This document shows, in pieces, positions 39,060-48,037 of a DNA stretch of 64,000 nucleotides. Source of the DNA: Pseudoalteromonas tunicata (lineage in GTDB: Bacteria > Pseudomonadota > Gammaproteobacteria > Enterobacterales > Alteromonadaceae); assembly GCF_002310815.1 (NCBI RefSeq), contig NZ_CP011032.1, positions 2,520,001-2,584,000 of the forward strand. The letters run 5' to 3'. Position 1 is the stretch's first letter, and each line of letters opens with the position of its first letter. The position numbers were made by a program, and so were the translations under genes. Below the pieces are notes generated by a model, which ran no database searches, was not told the origin of the DNA, and worked only from the letters and a program-made list of their open reading frames with translations.

Positions 39060-40646
39060 ATGATGATAATGATAAAAAAGTCGACCGCCTTAATTGCAGC
39101 CATGTTTGTTTCTGGCTGCCAAATGACTCAGCAACCAGATATTCTAGTTGTCAATGAGCAAACACCTGCTGATTTTGTTGCAGCTCAACCAAACGATGTG
39201 GTTAATGCGTTAACACTTGATGCTTTAAATGATCAACAAATTGTTGAAGAAGCACCGGTGTTTGATGATGTCTGGGAGCGTATTCGTTATCAACTCTCTA
39301 TTCCTGTACCACAAAATCGCGCAATTGTGAGCGAGCGTAACTATTATGCCAAACATCAAAGTTACCTCGATCGGATTTCTAAGCGTGGTTCACCTTATCT
39401 TTATTATATTGTTGAAGAAGTCGAAAAACGTGAAATGCCGATTGAATTGGCGCTGTTGCCAATAGTCGAAAGCGCATTTGACCCATTTGGCTTTTCACAA
39501 CGAGCCGCATCAGGTATTTGGCAATTCATGCCAGAAACGGGTGAACGCTTTAAACTAAAACAAAATTGGTGGTACGATGGCCGCCGTGACATTGTAGAAT
39601 CAACCAGAGCTGCGCTTGATTATCTCTCTTATCTACACAAAACCTTAGAAGGCGACTGGCTTAATGCCATTGCGGCTTATAACTCAGGTGAAGGCCGTGT
39701 TCTGCGCGCCATTCAAAAAAATCGCCAAAAGCATTTGCCTACCGATTTTTGGTCTTTAGATTTACCAAAAGAAACAACCGCTTACGTACCTAAGTTATTG
39801 GCTTTATCTGACTTATTAAAGCGCTCGGATGAATTCAAAGTAACTTGGCAGCCAATTGTAAATGCCCAAGTTGTTGATGTTGTTGATGTGGGTTCACAAA
39901 TTGACTTAGCGCTTGCGGCTGAAATGGCGCAAATGAGTATCACTGAGTTGTATCGTCTCAACCCAGGGTTTAATCGATGGGCAACCGATCCGCAAGGGCC
40001 ACATACCCTGTTATTACCATTAGATATTGTGGCGCCATTTAACGAACAATTAGCAAAAACCGATTTAAAACAACGGATCCGCTGGCAACATTATGTAGTA
40101 CAAAAAGGTGACAGTTTATCGGTGATCGCCAAAAAGTTTGATACCAGCACCCAATCAATTCAAACCCTCAATGAACTCAGTTCAAATATGATCAAAGTGG
40201 GCCAAGAATTATTAGTGCCACTAAGTGATGCTAATATTGATAACGAGCATTTATCAAAACAAATGCGACTTGCGGCCGCACCAGTGAAAAAACAGACTGT
40301 GCGTTATAAAGTAAAAAAAGGCGATACCCTTTGGGATATCAGTAATGCCCATGATGTAACCATTCAGCAGCTGGCTAACTGGAATAAAATGTCAGCCGAT
40401 TCAATTTTAAAATTGAACCAAGAACTAGTTATTCATAAAAGCAGTCAAGCAGTACAACCTTCACGCCTAGAGCAATCAGCCAAAGCCATTACCTATAAAG
40501 TTCGTAAAGGTGATTCACTGGCGCGCATAGCCTCAAAATTCAAAGTATCAGTCGATGATATTGTTAAATGGAATAAAATTGACAGTAAGCAGTATCTTCA
40601 ACCTGGACAAAAGCTCAAATTAAATGTTGATGTGACTCGTACTTAA
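39060..40646 (+). CDS. mltD: Membrane-bound lytic murein transglycosylase D
   Basis: A 528-residue outer membrane lipoprotein that cuts peptidoglycan glycan strands. Lipobox VSGC near residue 20; GH23 transglycosylase domain (about 110-260) with the catalytic Glu in LPIVESAFDPFG, ASGIWQFMPETG and AAYNSGEGRV; then three LysM domains (about 345-390, 420-465, 480-525, each beginning like YVVQKGDSLSVIAKKF). Upstream in-frame ATGs are clustered and the exact start is uncertain by a few codons. Confidence 0.95.
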   Translation: MMIMIKKSTALIAAMFVSGCQMTQQPDILVVNEQTPADFVAAQPNDVVNALTLDALNDQQIVEEAPVFDDVWERIRYQLSIPVPQNRAIVSERNYYAKHQSYLDRISKRGSPYLYYIVEEVEKREMPIELALLPIVESAFDPFGFSQRAASGIWQFMPETGERFKLKQNWWYDGRRDIVESTRAALDYLSYLHKTLEGDWLNAIAAYNSGEGRVLRAIQKNRQKHLPTDFWSLDLPKETTAYVPKLLALSDLLKRSDEFKVTWQPIVNAQVVDVVDVGSQIDLALAAEMAQMSITELYRLNPGFNRWATDPQGPHTLLLPLDIVAPFNEQLAKTDLKQRIRWQHYVVQKGDSLSVIAKKFDTSTQSIQTLNELSSNMIKVGQELLVPLSDANIDNEHLSKQMRLAAAPVKKQTVRYKVKKGDTLWDISNAHDVTIQQLANWNKMSADSILKLNQELVIHKSSQAVQPSRLEQSAKAITYKVRKGDSLARIASKFKVSVDDIVKWNKIDSKQYLQPGQKLKLNVDVTRT

Positions 40647-40653
40647 AATAAGT

Positions 40654-40695
40654 AAATAAAAAGACCTTGAATTAATTCAAGGTCTTTTTATTTAA
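40654..40695. terminator. Bidirectional terminator between mltD and yqcA
   Basis: An almost perfect palindrome centred on AAGACCTTGAATTAATTC, with A-run on the left and T-run on the right. Confidence 0.88.
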
Positions 40696-40711
40696 GCTGA
40701 TAATAGTGTGT

Positions 40712-41155
40712 TTACAGGGCCGCTAAGAAATCGTTTAACCACTTAAGTGCTACAGGCTCAGGATCAAAATCTTCGCAGGCATCAATTTCAAGCATTTGAC
40801 ATATCTTTTTTGCTTGTAACTCTAAAAATAAAGCTTCAACTTTACGACCTGCACCACAATACGTCTCACCATAGCTTGCATCGCCCATGGCTATGACTGC
40901 AAATTTTTGCGCTGTAAGCATTGGAAATTGTGACTCTAATTGATAATAAAGCGGTACTAAGTTATCAGGTAAATCACCTAGACCAGTCGTTGAAGTGACC
41001 ACTAAAATAACTTTTGCGGCTTGTAAATCGGCAATAGTAGGTGCATCGAGAACCTCTGCGCTGCGTCCCTTTGCTTCAACTTGAGTTTTAAGGGTATAGG
41101 TTAAGGCTTCTGCCCCACCAAAAACCGAACCATAAATAAGTGTAATATCTGCCAT
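40712..41155 (-). CDS. yqcA: Flavodoxin YqcA
   Basis: A 147-residue short-chain flavodoxin. The FMN phosphate loop is degenerate-but-recognisable (YGSVFGGAEALTY), followed by VTSTTGLGDLPDNL and VIAMGDASYGETYCGAGRKVE. Electron carrier with unknown partners. Position after truC and yqcC gives the yqcC-truC-yqcA order of E. coli, which favours YqcA over MioC. Confidence 0.9.
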   Translation of the reverse strand: MADITLIYGSVFGGAEALTYTLKTQVEAKGRSAEVLDAPTIADLQAAKVILVVTSTTGLGDLPDNLVPLYYQLESQFPMLTAQKFAVIAMGDASYGETYCGAGRKVEALFLELQAKKICQMLEIDACEDFDPEPVALKWLNDFLAAL

Positions 41156-41191
41156 GATCTATCCTTTTTTATTTTTTCAATAACGGCCAAC

Positions 41192-41926
41192 TTAACAATA
41201 AGCGGCTTCCTTGTCAGGCCAAGAAAACTGATTAAATAAAGCCAATGTTGATTCACCTAATGGCGCTTCTATTATTATTTTTTGTCCACTATAAGGGTGC
41301 ATGAAAGTCAGCCGCTGAGCAAACAACATTAGACGCTGGCGTTCAAAATGCTGCCAAAAAAAGTGATTATGTTGATTATCACCATGATTAACATCACCAA
41401 TTATAGGATGCGACAAAAAATTTAAGTGTCGTCGAATTTGATGTTTTCGCCCAGTTTTAGGAAAACACTCCACCAAGGAATACCGAATTGTCGGATATTT
41501 CCCCAAAGCAATGGGTAAGGTCACTTGCTGCAAACAACGAAATTCAGTTTGTGCTGCTTGTGGCGCTTTATTTTGATCGGCATATTTATCTGCGATTTTG
41601 TCGAGCTCTTCTTTAAGGGGTCTATCCAGCAAACGATAATCAGGCGCAAAACCACGTACTAATGCAAGATAACGTTTTGTCACCCTGTGGTCGCTAAATT
41701 GCTCATTCATTTTACGAGCCGCGTCACTACTTAGCGCAAACAATAAAACACCTGATGTTGGTCTATCTAAACGATGAACCGGAAACACATGCTGACCAAG
41801 CTGGTCTCTTAGCATTTGCATCGCAAATTGCGTTTCATGCTTATCTAAAAAAGAGCGATGAACCAACAAACCTGAAGGCTTATCTATCGCTACAAAATGC
41901 TCATCTTGGAATAAAATTGTCAGCAT
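41192..41926 (-). CDS. truC: tRNA pseudouridine(65) synthase
   Basis: A 244-residue RluA-family pseudouridine synthase. The catalytic Asp is in PVHRLDRPTSGVLLFA; KPSGLLVHR, KRYLALVRG and GRKHQIRRHL are family motifs. It isomerises U65 of tRNA-Ile and tRNA-Asp in E. coli, and this window carries seven tRNA-Asp genes. One bp after yqcC. Confidence 0.93.
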   Translation of the reverse strand: MLTILFQDEHFVAIDKPSGLLVHRSFLDKHETQFAMQMLRDQLGQHVFPVHRLDRPTSGVLLFALSSDAARKMNEQFSDHRVTKRYLALVRGFAPDYRLLDRPLKEELDKIADKYADQNKAPQAAQTEFRCLQQVTLPIALGKYPTIRYSLVECFPKTGRKHQIRRHLNFLSHPIIGDVNHGDNQHNHFFWQHFERQRLMLFAQRLTFMHPYSGQKIIIEAPLGESTLALFNQFSWPDKEAAYC

Positions 41927-41927
41927 A

Positions 41928-42248
41928 TTATTGCACTACAAACAATTGATCAAAACCACTAATTATTTCTAATAAATCTTGATATTGCGATAATTTGGCT
42001 TGCCAACTTTGCTCTGCCATTGGCAAAAGTGTCATGCTAGCTGGCAATGGAATGTTCAATGCTATTAACTGGCGCATTTTAGGTATAAAAATGAATTGCA
42101 GCCATTGCTCAAACGCCAGAGTATCACAACAAAATGGCGCGCTCGAATTAAGCGCATCTAATGATGGAAGCTCTTGCTGCCACAACTGATGTTTTTTTAA
42201 ATTATGCTCTAAATTATCGAGTAAGTGCATCACGGTTTGCTCTATCAC
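41928..42248 (-). CDS. yqcC: YqcC (DUF446) family protein
   Basis: A 106-residue all-helical DUF446 protein of unknown function. Family features are WQQELPSLDALNSSAPFCCDTLAFEQWLQF and FIPKMRQLIALNIPLP. First gene of the yqcC-truC-yqcA unit. Divergent from the DUF3549 gene. Confidence 0.9.
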   Translation of the reverse strand: MIEQTVMHLLDNLEHNLKKHQLWQQELPSLDALNSSAPFCCDTLAFEQWLQFIFIPKMRQLIALNIPLPASMTLLPMAEQSWQAKLSQYQDLLEIISGFDQLFVVQ

Positions 42249-42386
42249 GCAGTCATCCTAGCCAGCTTTGAAAGTGGCATTATAGCCTGAGTTATCAAGG
42301 CATCCCAGCCATAATCTAAGCCGATGCTTGGTTAAGCGCTGCAAACTCTTTATAATCGAGCCATTATTGCCAGAGTAGATCATTTC

Positions 42387-43418
42387 ATGGAAAAAAATAT
42401 AGCCACCCTCGCCCAATTACTTGACGCCGCAGGCACCCAATGGCGTGTATATGATATCGGTCGTCGAATCGCTAAAATTGATAAAGCCACTTTTGCAAAA
42501 ATCGAATCGACCCAAATTCCCTATCCCACACCGTTGCAGCAGCATGCAATGATTGCAATTCAATTTTGGGACGCGCGTGCATCAAAAGAACCCTATATTT
42601 GGTTTTTAAAATTTCCACTGGACGAGCAAAATAAACTTAACCAAGCCAGTCGCAATCATTTTGCAGACATGGTGCTAGAAGCTTTAGGTACGCAATTAAC
42701 CGGCCAAGATGAGCAAGCGCAACAACTGAATAATAATCCTTATGTTTTCACCCCTAATGTCAATAAGCGCGCAGCATTTAACGCATTAATGAAAGTAGAA
42801 CTTAATCAAGGTGCATCAATTTATTACGAACATGCACAGCTTTATTTTTCTGGTAAAATCGCCATCGACTCATGGCAAACATTAGCGCTACAAGGAATTG
42901 CTGATTTTGCAATGCGTTTACATCAAGATAATAATAGCGAAAAATTACTCAGCGTATTGAATCACTTACCTGAAGAAGTATTCAATCCATTATCATCGAT
43001 ACTTGAACATGTTTGCATTACGACCACAGTTGCCGAAAGTTTACTCAAGTTAGGCCAACAGTCATTAACACTTGAAAGCCCTAATACCTTAATTTATAGC
43101 TTACGCGCACTTTCAAATGCCGCTGCAACCGGATTAGTAGACCAACTTGTTGATGAAGCATTGCAGTCTAAGCATGCACATAATACCGATTTACAATTAA
43201 TTTTAGCAGGCCGCTGTTGGCGTAGTTTTAGCCAACCAGAGCGCCTGCATCTTTACATGGATCACGTGGCACAATCACCAGTAGGACCGGAACTGTTTGC
43301 CGGTATTTTTGCCGATTTAGTTGCAATTAGTGAGTTACGTCCCCATGTTTTAAATCTATTAAGAATTGAAAACCGCAGCGAAACGCTTGCTCGGGCAATT
43401 GGGAGCTTATTTAAATAA
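42387..43418 (+). CDS. DUF3549 family protein
   Basis: A 343-residue soluble protein. It reads as a mixed N-terminal domain (QWRVYDIGRRIAKIDKATF...) followed by helical repeats (about 170-340). It matches DUF3549, found beside yqcC in Vibrio and Shewanella relatives. Function unknown. The next gene begins at the base after its stop. Confidence 0.82.
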   Translation: MEKNIATLAQLLDAAGTQWRVYDIGRRIAKIDKATFAKIESTQIPYPTPLQQHAMIAIQFWDARASKEPYIWFLKFPLDEQNKLNQASRNHFADMVLEALGTQLTGQDEQAQQLNNNPYVFTPNVNKRAAFNALMKVELNQGASIYYEHAQLYFSGKIAIDSWQTLALQGIADFAMRLHQDNNSEKLLSVLNHLPEEVFNPLSSILEHVCITTTVAESLLKLGQQSLTLESPNTLIYSLRALSNAAATGLVDQLVDEALQSKHAHNTDLQLILAGRCWRSFSQPERLHLYMDHVAQSPVGPELFAGIFADLVAISELRPHVLNLLRIENRSETLARAIGSLFK

Positions 43419-43718
43419 ATGATGACGTTATGGATTTTGATGTTAAGTGCCGCGGTAATTTATTTCTTTTGGCAGAATAGAAAAATTGCTGAAGCAGCTT
43501 GGCAACATGCTGAACTGCAAGCAAAACAGCTTAATGTTCAATTACTGAGTATTGCGTGCACAAAACGGCGCATTGGGCTGTTAAAAAATGGTAAGCCTGG
43601 CATCAAAAGTCTGTTTTTATTTGAGTTTTCAAGTGATGGAGAAACTCAGTATCAAGGTGAGTTAGAGCTCGAAGACATTAAATTGGTCAAAAGCACCATT
43701 CCACCGTATCGTATTTAA
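43419..43718 (+). CDS. DUF3301 small membrane protein
   Basis: A 99-residue protein with one N-terminal membrane helix (about 2-18, LWILMLSAAVIYFFW) and a cytoplasmic tail that includes CTKRRIGLLKNGKPGI and LFEFSSDGETQYQGEL. It matches DUF3301, the usual partner of DUF3549. No gap from the preceding stop codon, so the two are coupled. Function unknown. Confidence 0.85.
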   Translation: MMTLWILMLSAAVIYFFWQNRKIAEAAWQHAELQAKQLNVQLLSIACTKRRIGLLKNGKPGIKSLFLFEFSSDGETQYQGELELEDIKLVKSTIPPYRI

Positions 43719-43785
43719 ATATTAAAAACCTAAGATAATTGATATCTAGTACAATCGAAATGAATTGATAGGGATTTATTCGAGA

Positions 43786-43820
43786 ACAAAAAACTAAGGC
43801 GTAACACCTGTTACGCCCCA
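43786..43820 (-). terminator. Terminator of the CsrB-like RNA
   Basis: Minus strand GGCGTAAC-AGGT-GTTACGCC followed by TTAGTTTTTT. The stem is a perfect 8 bp. Confidence 0.9.
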
Positions 43821-44182
43821 ATCTTAAACATCATTCCGTGATCCTAAGATACATCCTGTATCTTTGGCTAAGCCATCCTATTTATCTCCCTGATTGGAGT
43901 CCTGCTTGGTCCCCATCGGTATCGTCCTGATACTGTCCCTGCTTCAATCCTGAAGTGTTCCTAACCATCCTTGCCTATCCATGATAATTGAGTCAATCCT
44001 AACTCATCCAATCACATCGTGTGATCCTTCCTAAACATCCCGTTTTATACCGATTCATTCAGTATGCCGTCATCCTTGCATCCTTGTCCCTGTGTCCTCG
44101 ATGCTCCTGCATCATGCCTTGTTCCATTTTATCCTTTGGCAATAAGTCATTTCCTATGACCTTTGTTTTCCTTACACAACTA
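43786..44182 (-). ncRNA. csrB: CsrB-family regulatory RNA (CsrA-sequestering), ~395 nt
   Basis: Read on the minus strand this has about 27 GGA trinucleotides in under 400 nt, many in the loops of small perfect hairpins. Examples are GATAC-AGGAT-GTATC (43848-43862), GTATC-AGGAC-GATAC (43919-43933), CTTCA-GGAT-TGAAG (43942-43955), GATGC-AGGA-GCATC (44100-44113) and GTCAT-AGGAA-ATGAC (44146-44160). It ends in a strong terminator. This is the hallmark of CsrB/RsmZ RNAs, which bind many CsrA dimers and relieve their repression of mRNAs. Size is near E. coli CsrB (369 nt). The 5' end is estimated from a TAATAT at 44190-44195; an unrelated 60-codon frame on the plus strand is spurious. Confidence 0.9.
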
Positions 44183-44202
44183 AGTTTAGAGATATTAAAT
44201 TA

Positions 44203-44235
44203 ATAAAAAAGCGCTAAAAATAAATTTAAAGCGCT
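44203..44235 (-). terminator. Terminator between the GNAT gene and csrB
   Basis: Minus strand AGCGCT...AGCGCT stem followed by TTTTTTATT. It would end the GNAT transcript about 140 bp after its stop, just upstream of the csrB promoter. Confidence 0.65.
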
Positions 44236-44335
44236 GTCATAATATTGAAATTGAACATTTACTTTTAATTATCAATAAGTTAATTCATTTTACAAGAGAA
44301 AATTACCGCTATTTACCACGAAAGCGCACGATGCT

Positions 44336-44353
44336 GTAAGAAATATCGCACAG
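44336..44353 (-). promoter_or_regulatory. Candidate GacA/UvrY-binding site upstream of csrB
   Basis: Minus strand TGTGCG-ATATTT-CTTACA, 10 of 12 matches to the palindrome TGTAAG-N6-CTTACA. It is centred about 165 bp before the estimated csrB start, where such upstream activating sites lie for csrB/rsmZ genes. Confidence 0.6.
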
Positions 44354-44376
44354 AGTCATAGCCTAAATGGCGGTGA

Positions 44377-45015
44377 TCACTTCGGTTTAAATAATAACTG
44401 CCCTTGAATATGGTTAAATTCAAGTCGTTTTAAGCACTGATATCCTTCAGAGCTAAACAAACCTGCCAATTCTTCACGAGTTACATACACAGCTATACCA
44501 CTACTATTGGCTGCATTGGCCATCAAATCATTTAAAGCTCGCAATAAATAACGGCCAAAACCTTGTTTTTGCAAACCTGGCGCAACTGCTATAAACGCAA
44601 GATAATAATAATTGTCAAATTGTGCTAATTCATGGCGGATAACTTTTTCTTTTTCTATTAGTTGCTGCGTCGTTAAATACCCCGCACTGAGCATCAATTT
44701 TAACCGCCAATGCCAATAACGCTCTGGTTGTAACTCTGTATCTGATTTTATTAAGCACGCGACTGCTTTTAAGGTATCGCCGCGCATTATGCCGATAAGT
44801 GGTTGATGACCTTGCCAAAAACTATTCAGCTCCTCCCTAATTAATGCTCGTAATTTTTTCTCATATGCAGCAGGCTCATTAGTATCTACTTTAAGTATGT
44901 CTTGGAGCAGTGGATCATCATGATACGCTTGGTATAACAAACTTGCAGCGATGTTAATATCTTGGGCTGTAAGGTAAACCGCTTTAATCGACTCATCAAT
45001 TTCAACAACAGACAT
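44377..45015 (-). CDS. GNAT-family N-acetyltransferase
   Basis: A 212-residue acetyltransferase fold. The acetyl-CoA pyrophosphate loop is in FIAVAPGLQKQGFGRYLLRAL (motif A, about 145-165), followed by GIAVYVTREELAGLFSSEGYQCL. The N-terminal half (DINIAASLLYQAYHDDPLL) resembles the larger GNATs that act on small molecules. Substrate unknown. Monocistronic; the UvrY-like box of csrB lies just after its stop. Confidence 0.85.
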   Translation of the reverse strand: MSVVEIDESIKAVYLTAQDINIAASLLYQAYHDDPLLQDILKVDTNEPAAYEKKLRALIREELNSFWQGHQPLIGIMRGDTLKAVACLIKSDTELQPERYWHWRLKLMLSAGYLTTQQLIEKEKVIRHELAQFDNYYYLAFIAVAPGLQKQGFGRYLLRALNDLMANAANSSGIAVYVTREELAGLFSSEGYQCLKRLEFNHIQGQLLFKPK

Positions 45016-45106
45016 AGTTGCCTCCTAATTATTATTATTAACGTATGGCAATAGCTAAATACCGATTTGACCATATAATTTATAGATGGTTTTTACTAAA
45101 TAAGAA

Positions 45107-45355
45107 ATGAAAATGGATACTCACAACCACAATATGATGAATTTATTTAATCAGTTAGGCTTAAAGAGCGATGAAGAAGCAATCACTGAATTTATTACTT
45201 TACACCCTTTAGGTGATAACATTTTACTGGTAAATGCTCCCTTTTGGTCCGACGCACAGCGCCATTTCTTATCCGAATCACTGCAAACAGACGGTGATTG
45301 GACTGAAATTATCGATCAACTTGATGCGCAACTTAGAGCAAACTACCGTCGCTAA
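45107..45355 (+). CDS. DUF2789 family small protein
   Basis: An 82-residue protein with MNLFNQLGLKSDEEAITEFI and APFWSDAQRHFLSESLQTDGDWTEIIDQLD, the pattern of DUF2789. Small helical cytoplasmic protein of unknown role. Two possible starts (residue 1 or 3). Confidence 0.8.
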   Translation: MKMDTHNHNMMNLFNQLGLKSDEEAITEFITLHPLGDNILLVNAPFWSDAQRHFLSESLQTDGDWTEIIDQLDAQLRANYRR

Positions 45356-45432
45356 ACACACTGTAGTAAAATGCTAGTTTCCAATCCTACTTTGGGCTAC
45401 TATTTGCCAAATTTATTGGCCCAATAGTCACT

Positions 45433-45711
45433 ATGCAAGAATTTGTCATAAAAGCTGTGCAACAATTGGTTGCACAAGGAAAAACGCCAACTGTGGCGCT
45501 TGTTAAAGGTAAATTAATCCAACCTGTAGCTATGCCTGTTATCATCAATGTGCTAAATCACTATAAAAAAGATCCTGCCAGTATCATTTTGCAAGACGTT
45601 GACGATGTTGCCTTGCCAGATCAAAGCATAGGAGCAGAACAACAAAGCCAGCTTGATCGCATTGAAGCAAAACTCGACCGTTTACTCGCCTTACTTGAGG
45701 TGAAAAGTTAA
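45433..45711 (+). CDS. Unrecognised small protein with C-terminal coiled coil
   Basis: A 92-residue protein I do not recognise. The first part (VIKAVQQLVAQGKTPTVALV) resembles the helix-turn-helix start of KfrA-type DNA-binding proteins. The end (SQLDRIEAKLDRLLALLEVK) is a clear heptad coiled coil that should dimerise. It ends on the start codon of the DUF2310 gene (1-bp overlap), so the two are translationally coupled. DNA binding is only a guess. Confidence 0.75.
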   Translation: MQEFVIKAVQQLVAQGKTPTVALVKGKLIQPVAMPVIINVLNHYKKDPASIILQDVDDVALPDQSIGAEQQSQLDRIEAKLDRLLALLEVKS

Positions 45712-46484
45712 TGTTTGTTGCCGACCTTACATTTGATTGCTATGAAGACACAACGCTTGAGGCTGCTGAGCAAGCCATTATTCGTTTAGTTAATGCCCTG
45801 CGCTTTAACGGCCAAATCATTGGTGAAGAATTTCCGACTGTGCTTAAAGATGGCTATTTTATTACTCGAGTTATGTGCCCAGAGCAAGACTCAATGCACC
45901 CGCTGAATAACAGCCCCTTTGTAAAACATAGCTTACAAAAACTCAATGATGTTGGCTTACTACAACCAAAAGTAAAAATCATTGGTCAAGATATTCACGC
46001 TAATGGCTCAGATTGCTGTAAAGAACCATCAAGTTATATTCTTTACACCACTTATGTGCACACCTGTAGCCCACTTTATTGTGGTGATGACTTTTTGCCG
46101 GTGCCTCTTTATAACATTCCTGCGATTGCCAATGGTGATTATAAAACCTTGCTTAAATGGCAAGAAGATTGGCAAGCATGCGATCAAATTCAAATTAATG
46201 GTGCAACTCGGTGTGAATTTCCCGCTTTATATGAACTCTCTGATCCCCAAAGCGATTTATTTCGCCGCGGCATGGATATTTGTAAACGCATCAAATACCT
46301 CACCAAAAAGCCGGTGTATTATTATTTGTATCGCGTTGGTGGGCAAAATAAAGAAGAAGAAAGCAAACGCCTTTGCCCAAGCTGTGGTGGACAATGGCGT
46401 TTAGCAGAGCCGTGGTTCGATTTATTTGATTTTCGCTGCGATGAATGTGAAATCGTCTCAAATATGTCGTGGGACTATCAGTAA
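45711..46484 (+). CDS. DUF2310 zinc-ribbon protein
   Basis: A 257-residue protein. The C-terminal zinc ribbon has two Cys pairs (RLCPSCGGQW and FRCDECEIV), and the rest matches DUF2310 (YILYTTYVHTCSPLYCGDDF, GATRCEFPALYELSDPQSDL). The family is described as possibly nucleic-acid-binding. It is found next to syd in related genera, and here its 3' end overlaps the convergent syd by 7 bp. Confidence 0.87.
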   Translation: MFVADLTFDCYEDTTLEAAEQAIIRLVNALRFNGQIIGEEFPTVLKDGYFITRVMCPEQDSMHPLNNSPFVKHSLQKLNDVGLLQPKVKIIGQDIHANGSDCCKEPSSYILYTTYVHTCSPLYCGDDFLPVPLYNIPAIANGDYKTLLKWQEDWQACDQIQINGATRCEFPALYELSDPQSDLFRRGMDICKRIKYLTKKPVYYYLYRVGGQNKEEESKRLCPSCGGQWRLAEPWFDLFDFRCDECEIVSNMSWDYQ

Positions 46485-47029
46485 CGGTACTCAGCTGTAC
46501 AATACTCTAAAAATTCAGCCAAATCGTGGGTTAACACTTTATGCGGTTTTTTACCCACGTATTCCAAACAGACATCTCCGCTTGTGCAATCAAGCGTCAG
46601 TAATAAGTCTTCTTCTTCAGTTAAACCAATAAAGATAGTTGGCGGCTGCTTCAGTTTACGCTTCATCAGAATATGACCGGTGATATTTTGCTGTAAGCGC
46701 TCAAAATCATCTTCATTCCAAGCTTGTAGCAACTCAAACTGGCCAAAATGTGACGTTACTGGCACATTATTGCTATAAAATGCGCCATAAAAGGCATTAA
46801 TACTTGGGTGAAAAGTGAGTTCTAGAGCATCTGCAAGTTGAGTTAAATCACCCTGCTCTGTGCGTTCAACATGCTGCCATTGCACCAAGCCTTCGTTCAA
46901 CGAGCTCATGTTCTCGCACGGACTCGGCCATTGTTCATCATGCTCGATTAAAGGCTCGCTGCCGGTATGGTTCACTGCTTTTTCATGCCATTGATTCAAT
47001 AATTGTTTTAATACTTGTTGTACTGCCAT
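46478..47029 (-). CDS. syd: SecY-interacting protein Syd
   Basis: A 183-residue cytosolic protein with an acidic concave surface, known in E. coli to bind SecY and to monitor translocon assembly. Family features: [53 protein letters not shown] and ETIFIGLT-like [19 protein letters not shown]. Divergent from and slightly overlapping the maximal queF frame, the same arrangement as in E. coli. Confidence 0.93.
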   Translation of the reverse strand: MAVQQVLKQLLNQWHEKAVNHTGSEPLIEHDEQWPSPCENMSSLNEGLVQWQHVERTEQGDLTQLADALELTFHPSINAFYGAFYSNNVPVTSHFGQFELLQAWNEDDFERLQQNITGHILMKRKLKQPPTIFIGLTEEEDLLLTLDCTSGDVCLEYVGKKPHKVLTHDLAEFLEYCTAEYRY

Positions 47030-47089
47030 GCTGTACTAGTTCTCGAGTTTCGCTACAATAAGCGCGATTGTAACCACAAAATGATTAAT

Positions 47090-47938
47090 ATGACAGATTA
47101 TGAAAACTCGCCTGAACTAAAAGGCACCTTGCTTGGCCAGCAAACTGAATATAAAGATCAATACGATGCGAGCTTACTTTTCCCCATTGCGCGCAAACTC
47201 AATCGCGATGAACTTGCCATTGATGAAGCGGCACTGCCCTTTGTTGGTGAAGATACATGGACGGGCTACGAGCTATCGTGGTTAAACGCCAAAGGTAAAC
47301 CACAAGTCGCGGTAGCTGAGTTTATTTTTCCATGTCAAAGCAGCCATATCATTGAATCAAAGTCATTTAAATTGTATTTAAATAGTTTTAATCAAACACG
47401 CTTTGATACTTTAGAACAGGTTAAACAGCATCTAGTTGAAGATTTAAGCAAAGGCTGCAATGCAGCAGTCGAAGTCCGTATTTTTGGCCCTGAGGCGTTC
47501 AATTGTATTAACAATACCCCGCTTCCGGGCTTGTGTATTGATGACTTAGATGTTGAAATCGACTGTTATAGTTTAGATAAGCAGTTACTAAAACTTGCTG
47601 CAAATGCTGTACAAGTCTCTGAAACCTTACACAGTCATTTGCTTAAATCAAATTGCTTAATTACCTCACAACCAGATTGGGCTAGCGTCGTTATTCGCTA
47701 TAGTGGGCCTCAAATTTGCCATGAGAGTTTACTGCGTTATTTAATTTCGTTTCGCAGTCATAATGAGTTTCATGAGCAATGTGTTGAGCGCATTTATTGT
47801 GATATTCAAGAACTATTGGGGATTAAAGAGCTTGAAGTGTATGCCCGCTATACTCGCCGTGGTGGATTAGATATTAATCCTTATCGTTCAAGCCACCAGC
47901 AGCAAACGCCGTTTAAATTAAAAATAAATCGCCAATAG
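47090..47938 (+). CDS. queF: NADPH-dependent 7-cyano-7-deazaguanine reductase
   Basis: A 282-residue bimodular (type II) QueF making preQ1 for queuosine. The catalytic Cys is in [17 protein letters not shown]; the QueF motif is [14 protein letters not shown] and [17 protein letters not shown]; the C-terminal [13 protein letters not shown] is conserved. The ATG at 47090 matches the E. coli N-terminus and length (282); ATGs at 47081 and 47015 are alternatives. A bidirectional terminator follows. Confidence 0.96.
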   Translation: MTDYENSPELKGTLLGQQTEYKDQYDASLLFPIARKLNRDELAIDEAALPFVGEDTWTGYELSWLNAKGKPQVAVAEFIFPCQSSHIIESKSFKLYLNSFNQTRFDTLEQVKQHLVEDLSKGCNAAVEVRIFGPEAFNCINNTPLPGLCIDDLDVEIDCYSLDKQLLKLAANAVQVSETLHSHLLKSNCLITSQPDWASVVIRYSGPQICHESLLRYLISFRSHNEFHEQCVERIYCDIQELLGIKELEVYARYTRRGGLDINPYRSSHQQQTPFKLKINRQ

Positions 47939-47955
47939 TTGTTTTAAATTTGGCT

Positions 47956-47992
47956 CCAAAAAAACAACCGCCAGTGAGCGGTTGTTTTGTTT
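47956..47992. terminator. Bidirectional terminator between queF and the cyclophilin gene
   Basis: A perfect 11-bp stem AAAACAACCGC/GCGGTTGTTTT with A and T runs. Repeat copy 3 lies between it and the cyclophilin stop codon. Confidence 0.9.
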
Positions 47993-48037
47993 TCATGGCC
48001 GAAAGATTCTAAAGCGGATAGATCAGAACTTTGAGTT

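Noticed and set aside
44021..44203. 60-codon plus-strand frame in the csrB region
   Set aside because: It covers the antisense of the CsrB-like RNA; its composition is explained by the repeated ATCCT loops.
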